Of a stretch of 64,000 bases of DNA, positions 46,781-59,159 are shown piece by piece. Below the pieces are notes generated by a model that made no database searches, had not been told where the DNA came from, and saw only the letters and a list, made by a program, of their open reading frames with translations. Each line of letters opens with the position of its first letter. Within the stretch, counting starts at the first letter, position 1. Both the position numbers and the translations under genes were made by a program. Source of the DNA: Cryptomeria japonica (lineage: Eukaryota > Streptophyta > Pinopsida > Cupressales > Cupressaceae); assembly GCF_030272615.1 (NCBI RefSeq), contig NC_081415.1, positions 189,190,270 through 189,254,269 on the forward strand. The letters are read 5' to 3'.

Positions 46781-49096
46781 ATTCTTTATTCTCTTTGGTG
46801 TCTCTTCATAGGACAATCTATTTCCATTCTTTCTTTCCATTATTGATTGTTGCACTTGAACATTTTACAATCTGAATTCTTGCTACAATCTTGTACTTTG
46901 TTGATTTTGAAATTCTTCACTTCTTTTCTTTTTCTTTGAACTTGTATCATGATTCTTTTACTTGTTGTCCATTACCCATCTTTGTAAAGTTATGTGACCC
47001 TATTGTCCATTAAGGCTCTTAGAGATTTTCATCTTCATTATCATTGTCATTAAGGGCTTCCTTTTATCTTTTGATGTTCATTCCTACTATCTTGACAATG
47101 TCATTCTTGTTTGGTATAGCTACCCCTAAATACTTTTCTCTTTTATCACTTTGAGGCAGTAATGGAAAAGGGAAAGCAATTGATAAGCATGTCAAATGAA
47201 AGTAGGAAGTAAGTATGAATATATACAAGAAAGATAATCCTCTTATGGTCTAAACCAACAATACAAGCCATGCATATTCCACCCTACCTTAAAGGTCATT
47301 TATCCTTAAATGATAATGAATGGATGAGTGTGGACTAATAGATCAATTATGAAGCATGTAATTAGAACAATGATAATTGATAAACATATTGCAATGCATA
47401 GATAGTCAATTAACTAAAAATGATAAATATTAATAATAAATGGAAATCATAAATATAAGTGTACGTAGGAAAATGTGGTGATCAAAATGAATAAATCAAG
47501 ATCAGATGACCTACATACCAATGAGACTCTTAGTGCATGTATAAACTAATTTAAACTAGTTTAGCTTCCCAAGGGGTGTCCCATTGTTCTCTATCTCACA
47601 TGATCCCTAAAGCCAATGTTTTGCTCTCAGCTCATTGAGCAAATGACTTAGGAATGGAAACTCCAAGAATGAGTGATATTGTGATCTATATGCATGAATG
47701 CAATCTAAGATCTATATGATATGTTAAAAGTTGTGATGATTAAGTTAAGATGAAGATAGTGATATGATAATGAGATTAACAAATTATCCTGACATGATAT
47801 ATTATCATGAATATTTTATGATATGAAATGAAATGCTTCTAAATGTTTATGATGATATTTTAACAAAGAGAGGCGAAAATGCTTAGTAAATTAGACTATA
47901 ATGTAGATGCATGAAAACTTGGATTATGGAGAATGAGGAATGAGAGCTCTAGTTATAGGAAAAATAGGGCAATGGATGGTTAAGATTGAAAGTTACTCAA
48001 TCCATGTTTACAATTTTCACCAATGAAATAGTGACAATTGTCAACAAGAGGTGGCTTGAGAGGAGATGCAAGAGGCATTAAATGTCTGAGAAAACATGAA
48101 GGTTACCTTAGGAGGTAAGGTTAAGGTTAGGTTAGAGTTATCCATTGGATAAAGCTTTTACCCAAGGGGTAAACTCTTGTGCAAGGGTTAATAGAATAAC
48201 CAAGGTTAAAGCCATGGGTGCTTGATAAGACCCTTGGGTTAGATGAGGGTTAAGTTAGAGAGAAAGTCTCTAACAATGATAGGAGGGTTGATTTTACCAT
48301 TAATGGTTTGGAAGACTTTGGGGATAAATTCGTAAGAGTCCTTCCAAATTTGGGGGAACTCAACAAGTTAGCTTGTTGAAGAAATATAGCCTTTAATGCA
48401 TTTAGAAGACTTTCCTCCAAATTTGAGAAGTGGCCTCCTCAAACTTAGGGAAAGGACATGATTAGGCTAATTAAAAGGGTTAAGAAGAATCTAGAAGGCT
48501 CTAGAAGAGATTTAGGAGGCAAGTGGGAGATGTAGGAAAATGCAAGTGGGGGGATTTTTATTAATAAATTAGATTTATTTATATGCAAGGGTTAATTTAA
48601 TCAAATGTAAATTTAATTAAAATGAAGAAAGGGGAATTAATTAAATAAAGTGATTTATTTAACTAAAGGCTAGAAAAGGTTTAGGTGAATTTAATTAAAT
48701 AAATAATTTATTTAATCAAATAGATGAAAATGAAGAAATTAATTAAATAAGATATAATTAATAGGGGGATAGGGTTAAAATAAATATTATTGACTTGGTA
48801 TGTATCTTTAAAGATGGCACTAGCACTATATGTGCAACAAAGGATTTCTCAAGATTCCTATCACTGCATAAAGAAAAACTAACTAATGGAAGTACAAATA
48901 GTGTTGAATGGAAACCTATAAGATATAATAGTTGTTGTAAGAGACTTTAAGAGTAACTCAACAATGGTTGTGGGTAGTAGTTGATGACTAATAGCAATTA
49001 ACAAGTTAATAACTAATAGCATGCGTAACAAGTTGGTTGCAACCAGGACTCTAATTGTGACAATATTAACAAAACATAAAAGGAATACATTACACT
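46781..49096. other. non-coding DNA, partly LTR-like
   Basis: No supported gene. The part at 47900-48790 shares vocabulary with 880-1700 in reverse orientation and holds repeated ttaattaaataa words and GGTTAAGG-type words. The final acact (49092-49096) is the left target-site copy of Gypsy-A. Confidence 0.4.
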
Positions 49097-50251
49097 TGTA
49101 ATGTTGGGAAAAATGAGCAAATGAGATATCTAGAGGAAAGCTTTTCTTCCCTCCAAGGAGAGATGAAAGTTTCACTTCGGATTTCCCTTCAAACACTTTT
49201 CACGCATTGCATTAGAAGAGGGGGGGAAATGCACTAGATTGAACCTCCAGAGAAGGAGATTGAATTCTCAATGATATAAGAATGGTAAGTTAATCCCCTC
49301 TTCTGGAATGAGATTTGAATTGATTGAATTGTGTGCTTATGACCAAGTGGAAAAGTGACAAATATCTGACTACAACTCAAGATAAAAGCATAGGATGGAG
49401 CTGTGCACTTGGATTTGGCAATAATATGTCGAGACGAAGCCACCCTGTGAATTTCAGAAAAAGTTGACTGGACCATGGCAAAAGTGTACACAGTCCTCCG
49501 AAAAATCTGTGAAACGAAAAGGGTTTTTTCGCCTCTGCAAATGGAGTTCAAATCCGAAAGTACAGTTGCGCACCTACAACCTACACACAGAAAAGAGAGG
49601 AAAATGGGTTGCGATTGGGGGTTTGCCTTCAGGTCAAACCCTAATTTTGGAATTAACCAAATAATGAAAGAAAGTACTTGCAAGTAAAGGTAAATGAAAG
49701 ACTAAAATGTAAATCACCTCAAGGGAGGTTGTGTTAGAAATGTTGAATGGAATTGTTTTTATGAAGTTAAATGTTGGAATGAATCTCCTCTTCAATGGTT
49801 GAATCCTTGACTCGAATGCAACACCTAGCCTTGAAAGGAGACTTGAGAATGCTGGAATGCTCTTGAATTATCTTGAATGTGTGATCTCATATTTGTCCTC
49901 TATCAAAATGGGAGGGGAAATACAACTTATATACATCTCAATTAGGGTTAACTGATTGATTTTATGTCATAGGCCGACACTGGGGGAGTTTTCCCGCTCA
50001 ATGCACAACCACCAAAGCATAATTGGAAAGGGTCCTGCCCCAAAATAGGGTAGGGACGAGGGTGCCACGCACTTGTTTAGCCCATTTTTCCAAGACATGA
50101 TGCAATTTGGGCAGTGCAGAGGGCAAGAAAGATGCAGTTTTCAGGTGCCAAGCAAGTCTTTGGCTCCGATCAGGCCTAGGGATTCGATTTGCATGCATGA
50201 GGACCCTAATGTGGTAAAAAATTGTAAGGGTCACAATTTTATGATGCTACA
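49097..50251 (-). repeat. Gypsy-A 3' LTR
   Basis: 1155 bp, matching 55616-56833. It has one copy of the CACGCCCCTATCC-type minisatellite unit (near 50052-50083), where the other LTR has three; that accounts for the 63-bp length difference. Confidence 0.88.
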
Positions 50252-50272
50252 TTATTGCCCACTTTAGTGAGA
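50252..50272 (-). other. Gypsy-A polypurine-like tract
   Basis: The minus strand reads ACTAAAGTGGGCAATAA just before the 3' LTR start TGTAGCATC. The counterpart in Gypsy-B is AAAGTGGGGGCTAAA, which is better conserved. Confidence 0.6.
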
Positions 50273-50619
50273 GTATAATCGTACGCCAATACTGTCGGTA
50301 AAGTACAAGGAAACAAGATTGAAAACTGCTACCACGTCAAGGAGGCAAGATGCACCAAGCCCCCAATGGACTTAGGATCTTATGACTTCGATTGACAAAG
50401 TAAAAGGGAAGATCAAGAAGGGAAAACCATGACTACAAGTAGCAAGGTTCCCCTCACTATGAGTCATGAAAGTAAGGATACCAAAGACTTACAAAGAAAA
50501 ACCAAGTTTACTAAGTAACTTTGAGTATCAAGAAGGAAAATATGAGCAGAGTGTATGCCCTCACGTTAAAGCGATCATGCGCACCTTATCAGGAGTGATT
50601 TCTTTAAGGTAGGATACAC

Positions 50620-50629
50620 GAGAGAGAGA

Positions 50630-50725
<96 letters not shown>
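50620..50725. repeat. (GA)n microsatellite
   Basis: About 105 bases of almost pure GA dinucleotides, inside the 3' untranslated part of Gypsy-A. The Ser/Leu-only reading frame over it is an artefact. Confidence 0.97.
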
Positions 50726-51083
50726 CACATTATCACAAGGACTTAGCCCCCAAGTGAGGAATAAACCCAAGGATAATGGACACAAAACACGAGGCAGTTT
50801 CGCTTTCCTTGAGGTCAATATGCTATATGATAACTCGTGTATATCATATATGTATATGCATATAATTATTTTCATTCCCCAAAGAAAGGAAACTTCCTTG
50901 GAAGAGGAGGGAAGACAAGAGTCTTTTGAGTTAACATGAAAGACACCAAGAAAAGATCTCAATGCTTTGCATCATCCCCAAAGAGACATTAAGGGAATAA
51001 TAGAAGAACAGGGATACACATAGAATAATTGTCACAAAAGAGCAAGAAAGAATAGGGAGAAGAGATCTACGATGCTAATGTTA

Positions 51084-54000
51084 CTAATCTAGCATGACAT
51101 CCACCTCCCGATCTTGTTGATCACTATTTTGGGAAGGCGAGCAACATGCCAAAGGATCAACATTGAGCACAACAAATGGAGCTATCACAAGATCCAAACA
51201 AGGACTGTGCTCATGTGGTAAGTCACTTTGTTCGATTCTAGGAGCTAGGATTAGGGTTTGTGAAAATTCAGTTGATAAATGCTTGTCCACATCAACATAT
51301 TCATAATCACTATCAGAAGAATTAGGAGTTGTATTGCCATCATGAATAACATTTTCACTAATTTCTTCATCAAGATTTATAGAAAGAGGAGCACAAACAT
51401 GAATAGGAGTAAAACCATCACATGTTTTGTGCAACTTATGATTTAGAGATGTAGGTTGAACATCTTACTTAGGAGAAAAGGGAATCATGTGTCAATTGGT
51501 GGAGTTCTACGAGATTGAATATTTTGAGGAACAGCTTCACAAGATCAAACACGATGTCTATGTTGGCATTCTCTTGCACAATGATTCCTTCGAGTCTTAG
51601 TAGAAGGTTGAGAAGGAGGAGGAACATTTGAAAAAGTAGGAATGTTTTTCTATTTGATAGTTGAAGGTTGAGGTTGAGGTCTTTTAGGTTGGACAAGAGG
51701 AGAAGCAAGCCTCTTCTCTCTATAAGAGGAAGGAGGTGGAACTGTGCCATATAAAGGAGGAATATTAGGTGTAGGAAGAAGACTAGGTCCATCATGAGGA
51801 GGAGGTGCAGGTCTAACCTTAGGAGGAATATTGTTGTTCTTCTTAGGAGAAGGCATAGTAACATCCATAGGAATAGATTAAAGATCTTCCTTGGGAGGGA
51901 GATTAGTTCTATCCGTGAGGGGAATAACTTTATCTTCAAGTATGATAGGAATGTCAAGTGTTGGGGATCTAGGTTGACTTAAGGATAAGCTCATATTTTT
52001 CTTCCATTTTTTATAAGATTGAAAAAGAGCATCGCTCCTTGATGGAAGAGATTGAAATTTCTTAGGCCAAAAGAAATCAATAGTAACACTAGGGATTCTT
52101 TCGGATGGTCTAAATAAGCTATGCTTCACAGTTATGATTTCACCATTATGAGGAAATTTCAAATACTTGTGGATTGAAGAAGCAATAGCCTTCATGGAAG
52201 ATAGCCAAGGATAGCCCAACTTCACATGGAATTGCTTGGAAGAGGGTATGATAACAAAGTCAACATCCATAGATTTAGTATAAACTTCAATAGGAAGGGT
52301 GATAGAGCCAATGGTAGGACAAGAGAATCCATCAAATAACTTCACAACTACATTAGAGGCATCATATATTGGTTTCTACAATCATAAAGTGAAAAGATAC
52401 TCCTCAATGATGATATTAACCACGCAAGAGGGATCAATAAGAGCGCCATGGCAAGGTATATCCTTAACCTTTGCAACTATGTATAAAGGGCCATCAAGTT
52501 CTCTAATGGTCTCATTAGGGTCAAATGTAATACAAGAATCCTTAGGCGTATCTTGTTTTTCTACCATATTTACCAAGTTCGGAACCATGGAAGTGAATTC
52601 CTCATAGGAGAAAGAAGTATACTCGGTCTCAATAATGATAGAGGTATGAGAAGGCAAACAATTAGTAAATTTTTTAAGATTTTGATTAGGAGGAGCTACT
52701 GATTTATTTCCCTTATCATTCACACCTGCCACATATATAGTATTGTTATCAATCAAATCTTGAATCTTACTTTTCAATGCAAAACATTTATTAGTATCGT
52801 GACCCGACTAACGATGAAATTGACAAAAGGAATTGTTATCAAAATAAGGGGATGCAAGTTTAGAAGGATCAAATTGTTTTATAGGAGGGAGTTTGATAAC
52901 ATTTCTTTGCAACAACTGAGACATAATACTATGTAAAGATTCGTTCAAAGGAGTAAATTGTCTTTCTCTTTTGAAAAATTTAGAAATAGAAGGCACATTT
53001 GTTGTAGCATTCACATTGTTGTTGTTGATTGTATCATTTAACTTTATGAATCCTTTTGTTGGTTTGAACTTCGCAAATGGTTGTTGAACACTCTCCTCAT
53101 TATCACTCAGAGCCATAGGAGTGGATTGCTCTATTTGACTCACAACCAATTGATAATTGTGGAGTTTTGCGCACAACTGTGGAAAGGAAGTAAACTCAGA
53201 CAAAAGAAGCTTTTCCCTGATTTCTTTTGTAAATTAGAAATGAAAATTCATTGAATATCATTATCAGGTACATGAAAAGAAATTTGAGCACACAAATGCT
53301 TATATCTACCAATGAAATGAGTCACTTTTTCTTTAACGCCTTGTTTATAATGCATTAAATCAGTGAAAGTGATTTTAGGACCAATGTTATTTTGAAATTG
53401 TTGGATGAAAGCATTTTCTAGTTGTTGAAAAGAAGTGATGGAATAAGAAGGTAAAGAGCAATACCATTGTAAAGCCTTATCTCTTAATGTTCTTGTAAAC
53501 AGTTTTGCAAGCAATCTTTGATCATAAGCAAAATCAGTACACAAGGTTTGAAATGTTTTAACATGTGTGAGATGATCACCCTTTTCATTATAGAGTTCCA
53601 ATTGAGGGACCTCAACATGCTTAGGTGTCACAAATTTAACAATGTCAAGAGAAAGTGGGCTCACAACATCAAAGGTAGGCACACTAAACTTGGATTGACT
53701 CATAGAAGCAATTTGTTGTTGTAAGGAAGACACGGTTTGAGCAAGATTGTTAATGGTTGCTTCGGTAGAAGACTTGATGTTAGACATGGTTGATTGAGAA
53801 GGTGGTGTGATGTTATGATAAGTAGGCATAGATGATGATTACATAGGAAATGAGACACTTAAAGGAGGAACAAAATTGTTGAATGAATTGCCCCCTTGTG
53901 TCACATTGCTTGGTTGAGAGATAATAGGAATACTTATGGAAGAAATAGGTAAAGATGGAGTATTAAATGAAGAAGCGGGATTGCCCCCATAACCAATGGT

Positions 54001-54524
54001 TGTAGGAATGATATTTTGAGTTAATGTAGCCATGATGTTTGAAGAAAAAGTAGGAATACTAGCAATTGAAGTGGTCAAGGGAATAGAAGAATTGATTTGA
54101 TTTGAGGGTTGTGAATAACCTAAGTTCCCAACACAACTCTTGATAGGCATGACATTAGAATGAACAATATATCAATTTCATTCTTATCACTTTGAATCAT
54201 GTGTTTAAGGCCTTCAATTGATGGAAGAGCTTCACTATTAGGGTATTCTTGGGACATCCATTGTTGAAAGTTATCAAATTGATTGTCCAATTTTGAAAGT
54301 TGATCTATGGAAACTCTAGTCAAAGCTTCTTCGTGTTCATCATGGGATTCCTCAATTGGATAGATAGGGACATGATTATGATGGGAAGAATTAGCATTAT
54401 CTTCATTAAAGAAGTCACCCAAATTAGGATCCAAGTCCTTGATAATTAAACCTTGGGAGGCCTTAAATCTAATGCTTCGTCTAACAGGCATATTATAGGT
54501 AGGACTAATAGTGGTAAAACTCAT
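51084..54524 (-). pseudogene. Gypsy-A gag-protease region, multiply broken
   Basis: The ATG at 54524 opens an acidic N-terminal region. The retrotransposon gag core lies at about 53250-53680 (DKALQWYCSLP, FTDLMHYKQGVKEKVTHF). A CX2HX4HX4C finger is at about 52770-52815 (CQFHR, a stop, then SGHDTNKC). A retropepsin-like region spans about 52150-52500, with LIDPSCVVNI where an active-site DSG/DTG is expected and LGYPWLSSM after it. A Pro-rich stretch (about 51650-51870) and an acidic tail (to 51084) follow. Frame changes lie near 54150, 53225 and 51480. Stops include 53839, 53248, 52808, 52382, 51878 and 51650. No RT or integrase follows, so it is decayed and structurally non-autonomous. Confidence 0.85.
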
Positions 54525-54660
54525 GCACTAGAGGGAAAATTGAAATTTTGAATTTTGAACAAAGCTTACGAAATTGAGTAATGCAAGATTTAAGAAAATA
54601 ATGATTAAACAATTTGAACTTTGTTGGAGGAAGATAATGACACAATTTCAAAGGAAATTG

Positions 54661-55553
54661 GAATTTTAAAATTAGGGCCAAGGGGATACCACTTAATTTT
54701 AAAATTGATAAAAAAAATAGATTTTTTAAAATCAGGGCAGATTATAATTAACCTCTTAATTTTAAAAAAATTCTTAAAATTTGAAATATTGAAAGTTGAA
54801 GATATTTTTTATTTTAGAGGTATCAAAAATCGACAAAAGCAACCAATCTTCTGGATTTAGGCTATTAAATACAGTCATAACAGTCTCTCAAAATTTTGGG
54901 AAAAAAACTGAGGATCGTGGTAAAATGCACATGGTCCGAACAACTTTTTTCAAATTTTTCAGGGATGAATATTATGATGATTTTAAAGCTAATCCCAAAA
55001 AAATGGAAGATTTTACGATTTCTAGATAGGCGAAATTCAAGTTCAAATGTGAAATAGGACCCTATTAGGGTTCTGAAGAAAAAAGAGATTTGGACTGCAA
55101 ATTTGAAAAGGGTCAAACCTAAAGGGGAGGGACACCTTGGAAAATGTTTAGAAATCTGAATTTGAATGAAATGGATTGTACAAAATCCAATCAATTTTGA
55201 AAATTAGGGTTTTATGACCTAACCACTTAATTTTTGAAATTTGAATTTTGAAAAGAAGAGGGAAATTAAAAAATTGAATTGTAGGAATGAAGACAAATGT
55301 GAAAACAATCACAAATCTAAAAATTGAATGGGAATTTAATTTTTGCACAAGTTCAAGATAATTTTTGAAAATTAGGGTTTGAACAATTAACCACTTAATT
55401 TTGTAAAGTTGATTTTACAAATTGAACAAGACAAGGAGAGAATTGAATGTGACAAACAAAGCAATTTTCAGATCTAAGACAATAGCAAGCAAAACACAAG
55501 TTCAATTTCAATTTCAAAACTAGGGTTTTGAATGAATTAACCACTAAGTGTTT
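54661..55553. repeat. five degenerate repeats in the Gypsy-A leader
   Basis: A loose motif, AAATTAGGG followed about 15-20 bases later by AACCACTTAATTTT, recurs at about 54665, 54728, 55200, 55370 and 55515, in the untranslated leader between the 5' LTR and gag. Spacing is irregular. Confidence 0.6.
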
Positions 55554-55599
55554 AGAAAAATTAAACTTACAATTTTGTTCAAAGGAAAGCATGCAAGAT

Positions 55600-55612
55600 G
55601 TCGGGTTCACCA
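55600..55612 (-). other. Gypsy-A primer-binding site candidate
   Basis: The minus strand reads TGGTGAACCCGAC, three bases after the LTR end. The identical word sits at the same place in Gypsy-B. It would pair with a tRNA ending GTCGGGTTCACCA; the tRNA was not identified. Confidence 0.7.
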
Positions 55613-55615
55613 AAA

Positions 55616-56833
55616 TGTAATGTTGGGAAAAATGAGCGAATGAGAGATCTAGAGGAAAGCTTTTCTTCCCTCCGAGGAGAGATAAAATTTTAACTTCAGA
55701 TTTCCCTTCAAACACTCTTCACGCATTACATTAGAAGAGGGGGGAAATGCACTAGATTCAATCTCTAGAGAAGGAGATTGAATTCTAAGTGATATAAGAA
55801 TGGTAAGTTAATCCCCTCTTCTAGAATGAGATTTGAATTGATTGAATTGTGTGCTTATGACCAAGTAGAAAAGTGACAAAGATCTTATTACAACTCGAGA
55901 TAGAAGCGTAGGATGAAGCTGTGCACCTGGACTTGGCAATAATATGTCGATACGAAGCCGCTCTGCGAATTTGAGAAAAAGTTGCCCGGACTGTGGTGAA
56001 AGTGTACACGGTCCTCCGAAAAATCCACAAAATGAAAAGGGTTTTTCCGCCTCTGCAAATAGAGTCCAAATCTGAAAGTACAGCCATGTCCTTACAACCT
56101 ACACACAAAAAAGAGAGGAAAAGGGGTTGGGATTGGGTTTTGCCTTCAGGTCAAACCCCAGTTTTGGAATTAACCAAATGATGAAAGAAAGTACTTGCAA
56201 GTAAATGTAAATGAAAGATTGAAATGTAAATCACCTCAAGGGAGGTTATGATAGAAATTTTGATGGAATTTTTTGTATGAAGTTTAATGTTGGAATGAAT
56301 CTCCTCTTCAATGGTTGAATCCTTGACTTGAATCCAACACCTAGCCTTGAAAGGAGACTTGAGAATGCTCAATGCTGGAAAGGAATGCTTGAATGTGTGA
56401 TCTCATGTATATGTCCTCTATAAAAATGGGAGGGAAAATATGACTTATATACATGTCAATTAGGGTGAACTGACAGATTTTCTGTCACAGGCCGACATTG
56501 GGGGAGTTTTCTCGCTTAATGCACAACCACCAAAACACAATTAGAAAGGGTCCTGCCCCAAAATAGGGTAGGGATAGAGGTGTCACGCCCCTATCCTAGG
56601 GGGTATAGGAGTGCCATGCCCCTATTCTAGGGGGGGACAAGAGCACCACACCCCTATCTAGCCCTTTTTTCCAGGACAGGGTGCAATTTGGGCAGTGCAG
56701 AGGGCAAGAAATATGCATTTTTTAGGTGCCGAGCAAGTCTATAGTCTCTGATCAGGCATAGGGATTTGATTCACATGTGTGAGGACCCTAATGTGGTCGA
56801 AAATTGGGAGGGTCACAATTTTATGATGCTACA
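55616..56833 (-). repeat. Gypsy-A 5' LTR
   Basis: 1218 bp, matching 49097-50251 with scattered changes. It contains three successive units of about 32 bp with CACGCCCCTATCCTAGGGG-type palindromic cores at 56570-56664. Confidence 0.88.
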
Positions 56834-56838
56834 ACAAT

Positions 56839-57579
56839 AATTAAGAAATTAATAATAAACTAACTATCACATTCATAAATAACTTAATTAACAGAAAAGG
56901 AGGATTACATCACCTCAAGTGGCCCTTACTTGAGGAATGTAATATATGAAAATTAATAGTACACTTAAATTAGAAGATAATAGTCATCACATAATTCATA
57001 ATGCATTTTCAAAACAATAGGATTGCAGCTATACGAAAAATCTACTAACAACCATTGTTTGTATTGTTCATGATTTAGACATTTATTATCTGGTAAAATT
57101 AAAAACAACTTAACACTAACTGAAAAAGATTTTCAACTAACACAACACTTCATCCTTTTAAAACAATTTAGAGGAAGTGGATCATTACTTCTTCCAACTA
57201 ATCCTAAATAGATGCTAACAACTAGACTACAGAGTCTCGTTCTAGAACGAACTCCTTAATTCCTCAGTAGCACATAATTAGGAATGTGTGTTACTACATT
57301 GGATCTAATTTAACAAGGAATAACCTCCTTGTGATCCATAATGTTGGAGATCCCCCATGTTCGCTTGAAGAAATAGAGTTAACGATGACTCCAACACGAC
57401 CATAACTCTCCTACCATTTCTTGACTGCTTCCATGCAAGATGACATAGTATATCTCCTTTTGTTGCAGGTGGCTTTGGGATCCCTTCAAGCTGCATGTTA
57501 GCTCTTTACAACAAATAATAACCCATGTAAATTATCATCCATAACATTCAATAACATATCAATCATTAAATCACATTCT
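56839..57579. other. spacer, nothing recognised
   Basis: Sequence between Gypsy-A and the truncated Gypsy-B LTR. A 62-codon minus-strand frame at 57305-57496 has no recognisable domain and is not called as a gene. Confidence 0.5.
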
Positions 57580-58082
57580 TAATTTCGACTTTTGGCCGAC
57601 CTAGAGATTGAATATCCCGCCAATTTCTTGGGGTTAAGCTTTATTTTATGATTGGATCGTGCTCCCAAAATTTCGGGAAAAATGTCCGGGACCATGTTGC
57701 ACGGGCGCCATGGTCCCGACAACTTTTCACCAAATTTTCAGGGCCATCGGATATGATGATTTTAGAGAGAATCTCGAAGTTACAGGTGATTTCGAGATGT
57801 TTTGACCCCCGAAATCAAGCCCCCAAGTTCAAAATAGGACCTAATTAGGGTTTTTGATTAAATGATGTATTGGAAGAATAAAATGAAAGGGGCACACTTT
57901 AATGAAAGGGCCCAACTTTATGATATAGGAGATGATAAAATAGAACCTTAGACCTAATTAATTTGATTAATTAAGTGCTAAAGGGGAAATGCAATGCAAA
58001 ATGCAAAATGCGCCAAGGCGGGTGCTAAACTAGGTGTGAAATTGTACCACCCTAGCAAGTGCGTACAATTTACGACGCTACA
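57580..58082 (-). repeat. Gypsy-B 3' LTR, truncated
   Basis: 503 bp ending ...gacgctaca at 58082. Homology to the 5' LTR begins abruptly at ttaattt (57580), so about 1.17 kb of the outer LTR is absent. It contains GGGACCAT...ATGGTCCC, a perfect 8-bp hairpin stem, at about 57692-57721. Confidence 0.88.
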
Positions 58083-58099
58083 TTTAGCCCCCACTTTAG
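58083..58099 (-). other. Gypsy-B polypurine tract
   Basis: The minus strand reads TAAAGTGGGGGCTAAA directly before the LTR start TGTAGCGTC, the expected place of the plus-strand primer. Confidence 0.8.
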
Positions 58100-58318
58100 C
58101 GGTCATATGAACACTACGTGCATATGCAAGCTAAAGTACAGAAAAGTAAACATTGTTTGAAAAAGGATATATCCATAAGTCTGTCGAACGAAGCCCGCAG
58201 CGGTATCTGCAGTACACAGTTAGGAACCGCACCCTACAAAACACACATGTTAGATCACAAAATCACCTAATGCTTACTAAGGAAGGTGATGAAAATTCGA
58301 GGGTAGCTATATGCCCCC

Positions 58319-58358
58319 CCCTGTTTCGGCTTGCTAATTTTAGTGAGTTGAAACAGGG
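58319..58358. other. inverted repeat between Gypsy-B ORF and PPT
   Basis: CCCTGTTTC (58319-58327) is perfectly complementary to GAAACAGGG (58350-58358), with a 22-base loop and a preceding run of C. It would form a strong hairpin in the 3' untranslated part of the element RNA. Confidence 0.7.
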
Positions 58359-59159
58359 TATCATGTTTACCACTTCGAATTGTTAAAGAATATTGATGAC
58401 AAATGCTCACAAGAAGATTTGATATGAGATCAAAAACTAATGGAGAATCATTTGGTAAGAAAGAGGACTAAATCTCAATTTCAACACAACAAAGAGTGTG
58501 AGGATTTGAGAGTTCTCTAACACAAGATGAAGGATGTACATGGAAACAAAATGCAAAGAGAAGAAAAAGAAAGGAAAAAAAGGCATGAATACACACATTG
58601 GTGATCCATGAGTTAGACAAATATAACATCTTCTAGAATAAGACAAAGAAAAGAATAAGAATGCAATACTTCCTTCTTTTGCGAGGTGAAAGTGATTCTT
58701 AATGAAGGATGACGCTCCTTTTAACGCAATTAGGAGAGTGAATTCATTATAGATGTATTTTACCAAGTGCAAAAGAGGTTGTAGTCAAGGACTTACACCT
58801 CTTGTAAGAGAGAATCCTTGAACAAACAACAAATGCCTACAAGGAATAACATCAAGTAATAAAGTTCACACCATCCACGAAATAGGAAAAAAAAAGTGGA
58901 TCCTTAGATAAAAATAAGGAAAGATCATTGCCTCAATGAGAAGGACTTACACAATCTTCTAGGGAGAGATTTGGACATAAGCAAAAGAAGAGATATATGA
59001 AATCACTCTTGTCCCCATAAGAACAAGAAAATTAGGCTATTATGTTGCTTCAAAAAAATATGATTGCACTTGAAATTGTACCATCACGAATGACAATGAG
59101 CCCCCAGTAAATGAGCTACCAATGTCACATAATGATGAGCAACATAATAGCCATTAATG

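Larger units (their letters stand above)
49097..56833 (-). mobile_element. Gypsy-A: non-autonomous Ty3/gypsy-type LTR element with gag-protease only
   Basis: Complete minus-strand element of 7737 bp. The 3' LTR is 49097-50251, the internal region 50252-55615 and the 5' LTR 55616-56833. LTR ends read TGTAATG...GCTACA on the plus strand. The flanks acact and acaat match at 4 of 5 bases. The internal part encodes decayed gag and protease regions and a Pro-rich extension. No RT, RNase H or integrase is present anywhere. The PBS differs from the Copia elements and is shared with the element at 57580-64000. Confidence 0.85.

Noticed and set aside
50561-50962. 133-codon Ser/Leu-rich frame
   Set aside because: It is the (GA)n microsatellite read as (CT)n; not a gene.
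51084-54524. Functional gag-pol in Gypsy-A
   Set aside because: Several stops and frame changes, and no RT, RNase H or integrase sequence anywhere in the internal region.
57305-57496. Small minus-strand frame between the gypsy elements
   Set aside because: 62 residues, no recognisable domain, no splice or promoter context strong enough to call a gene.
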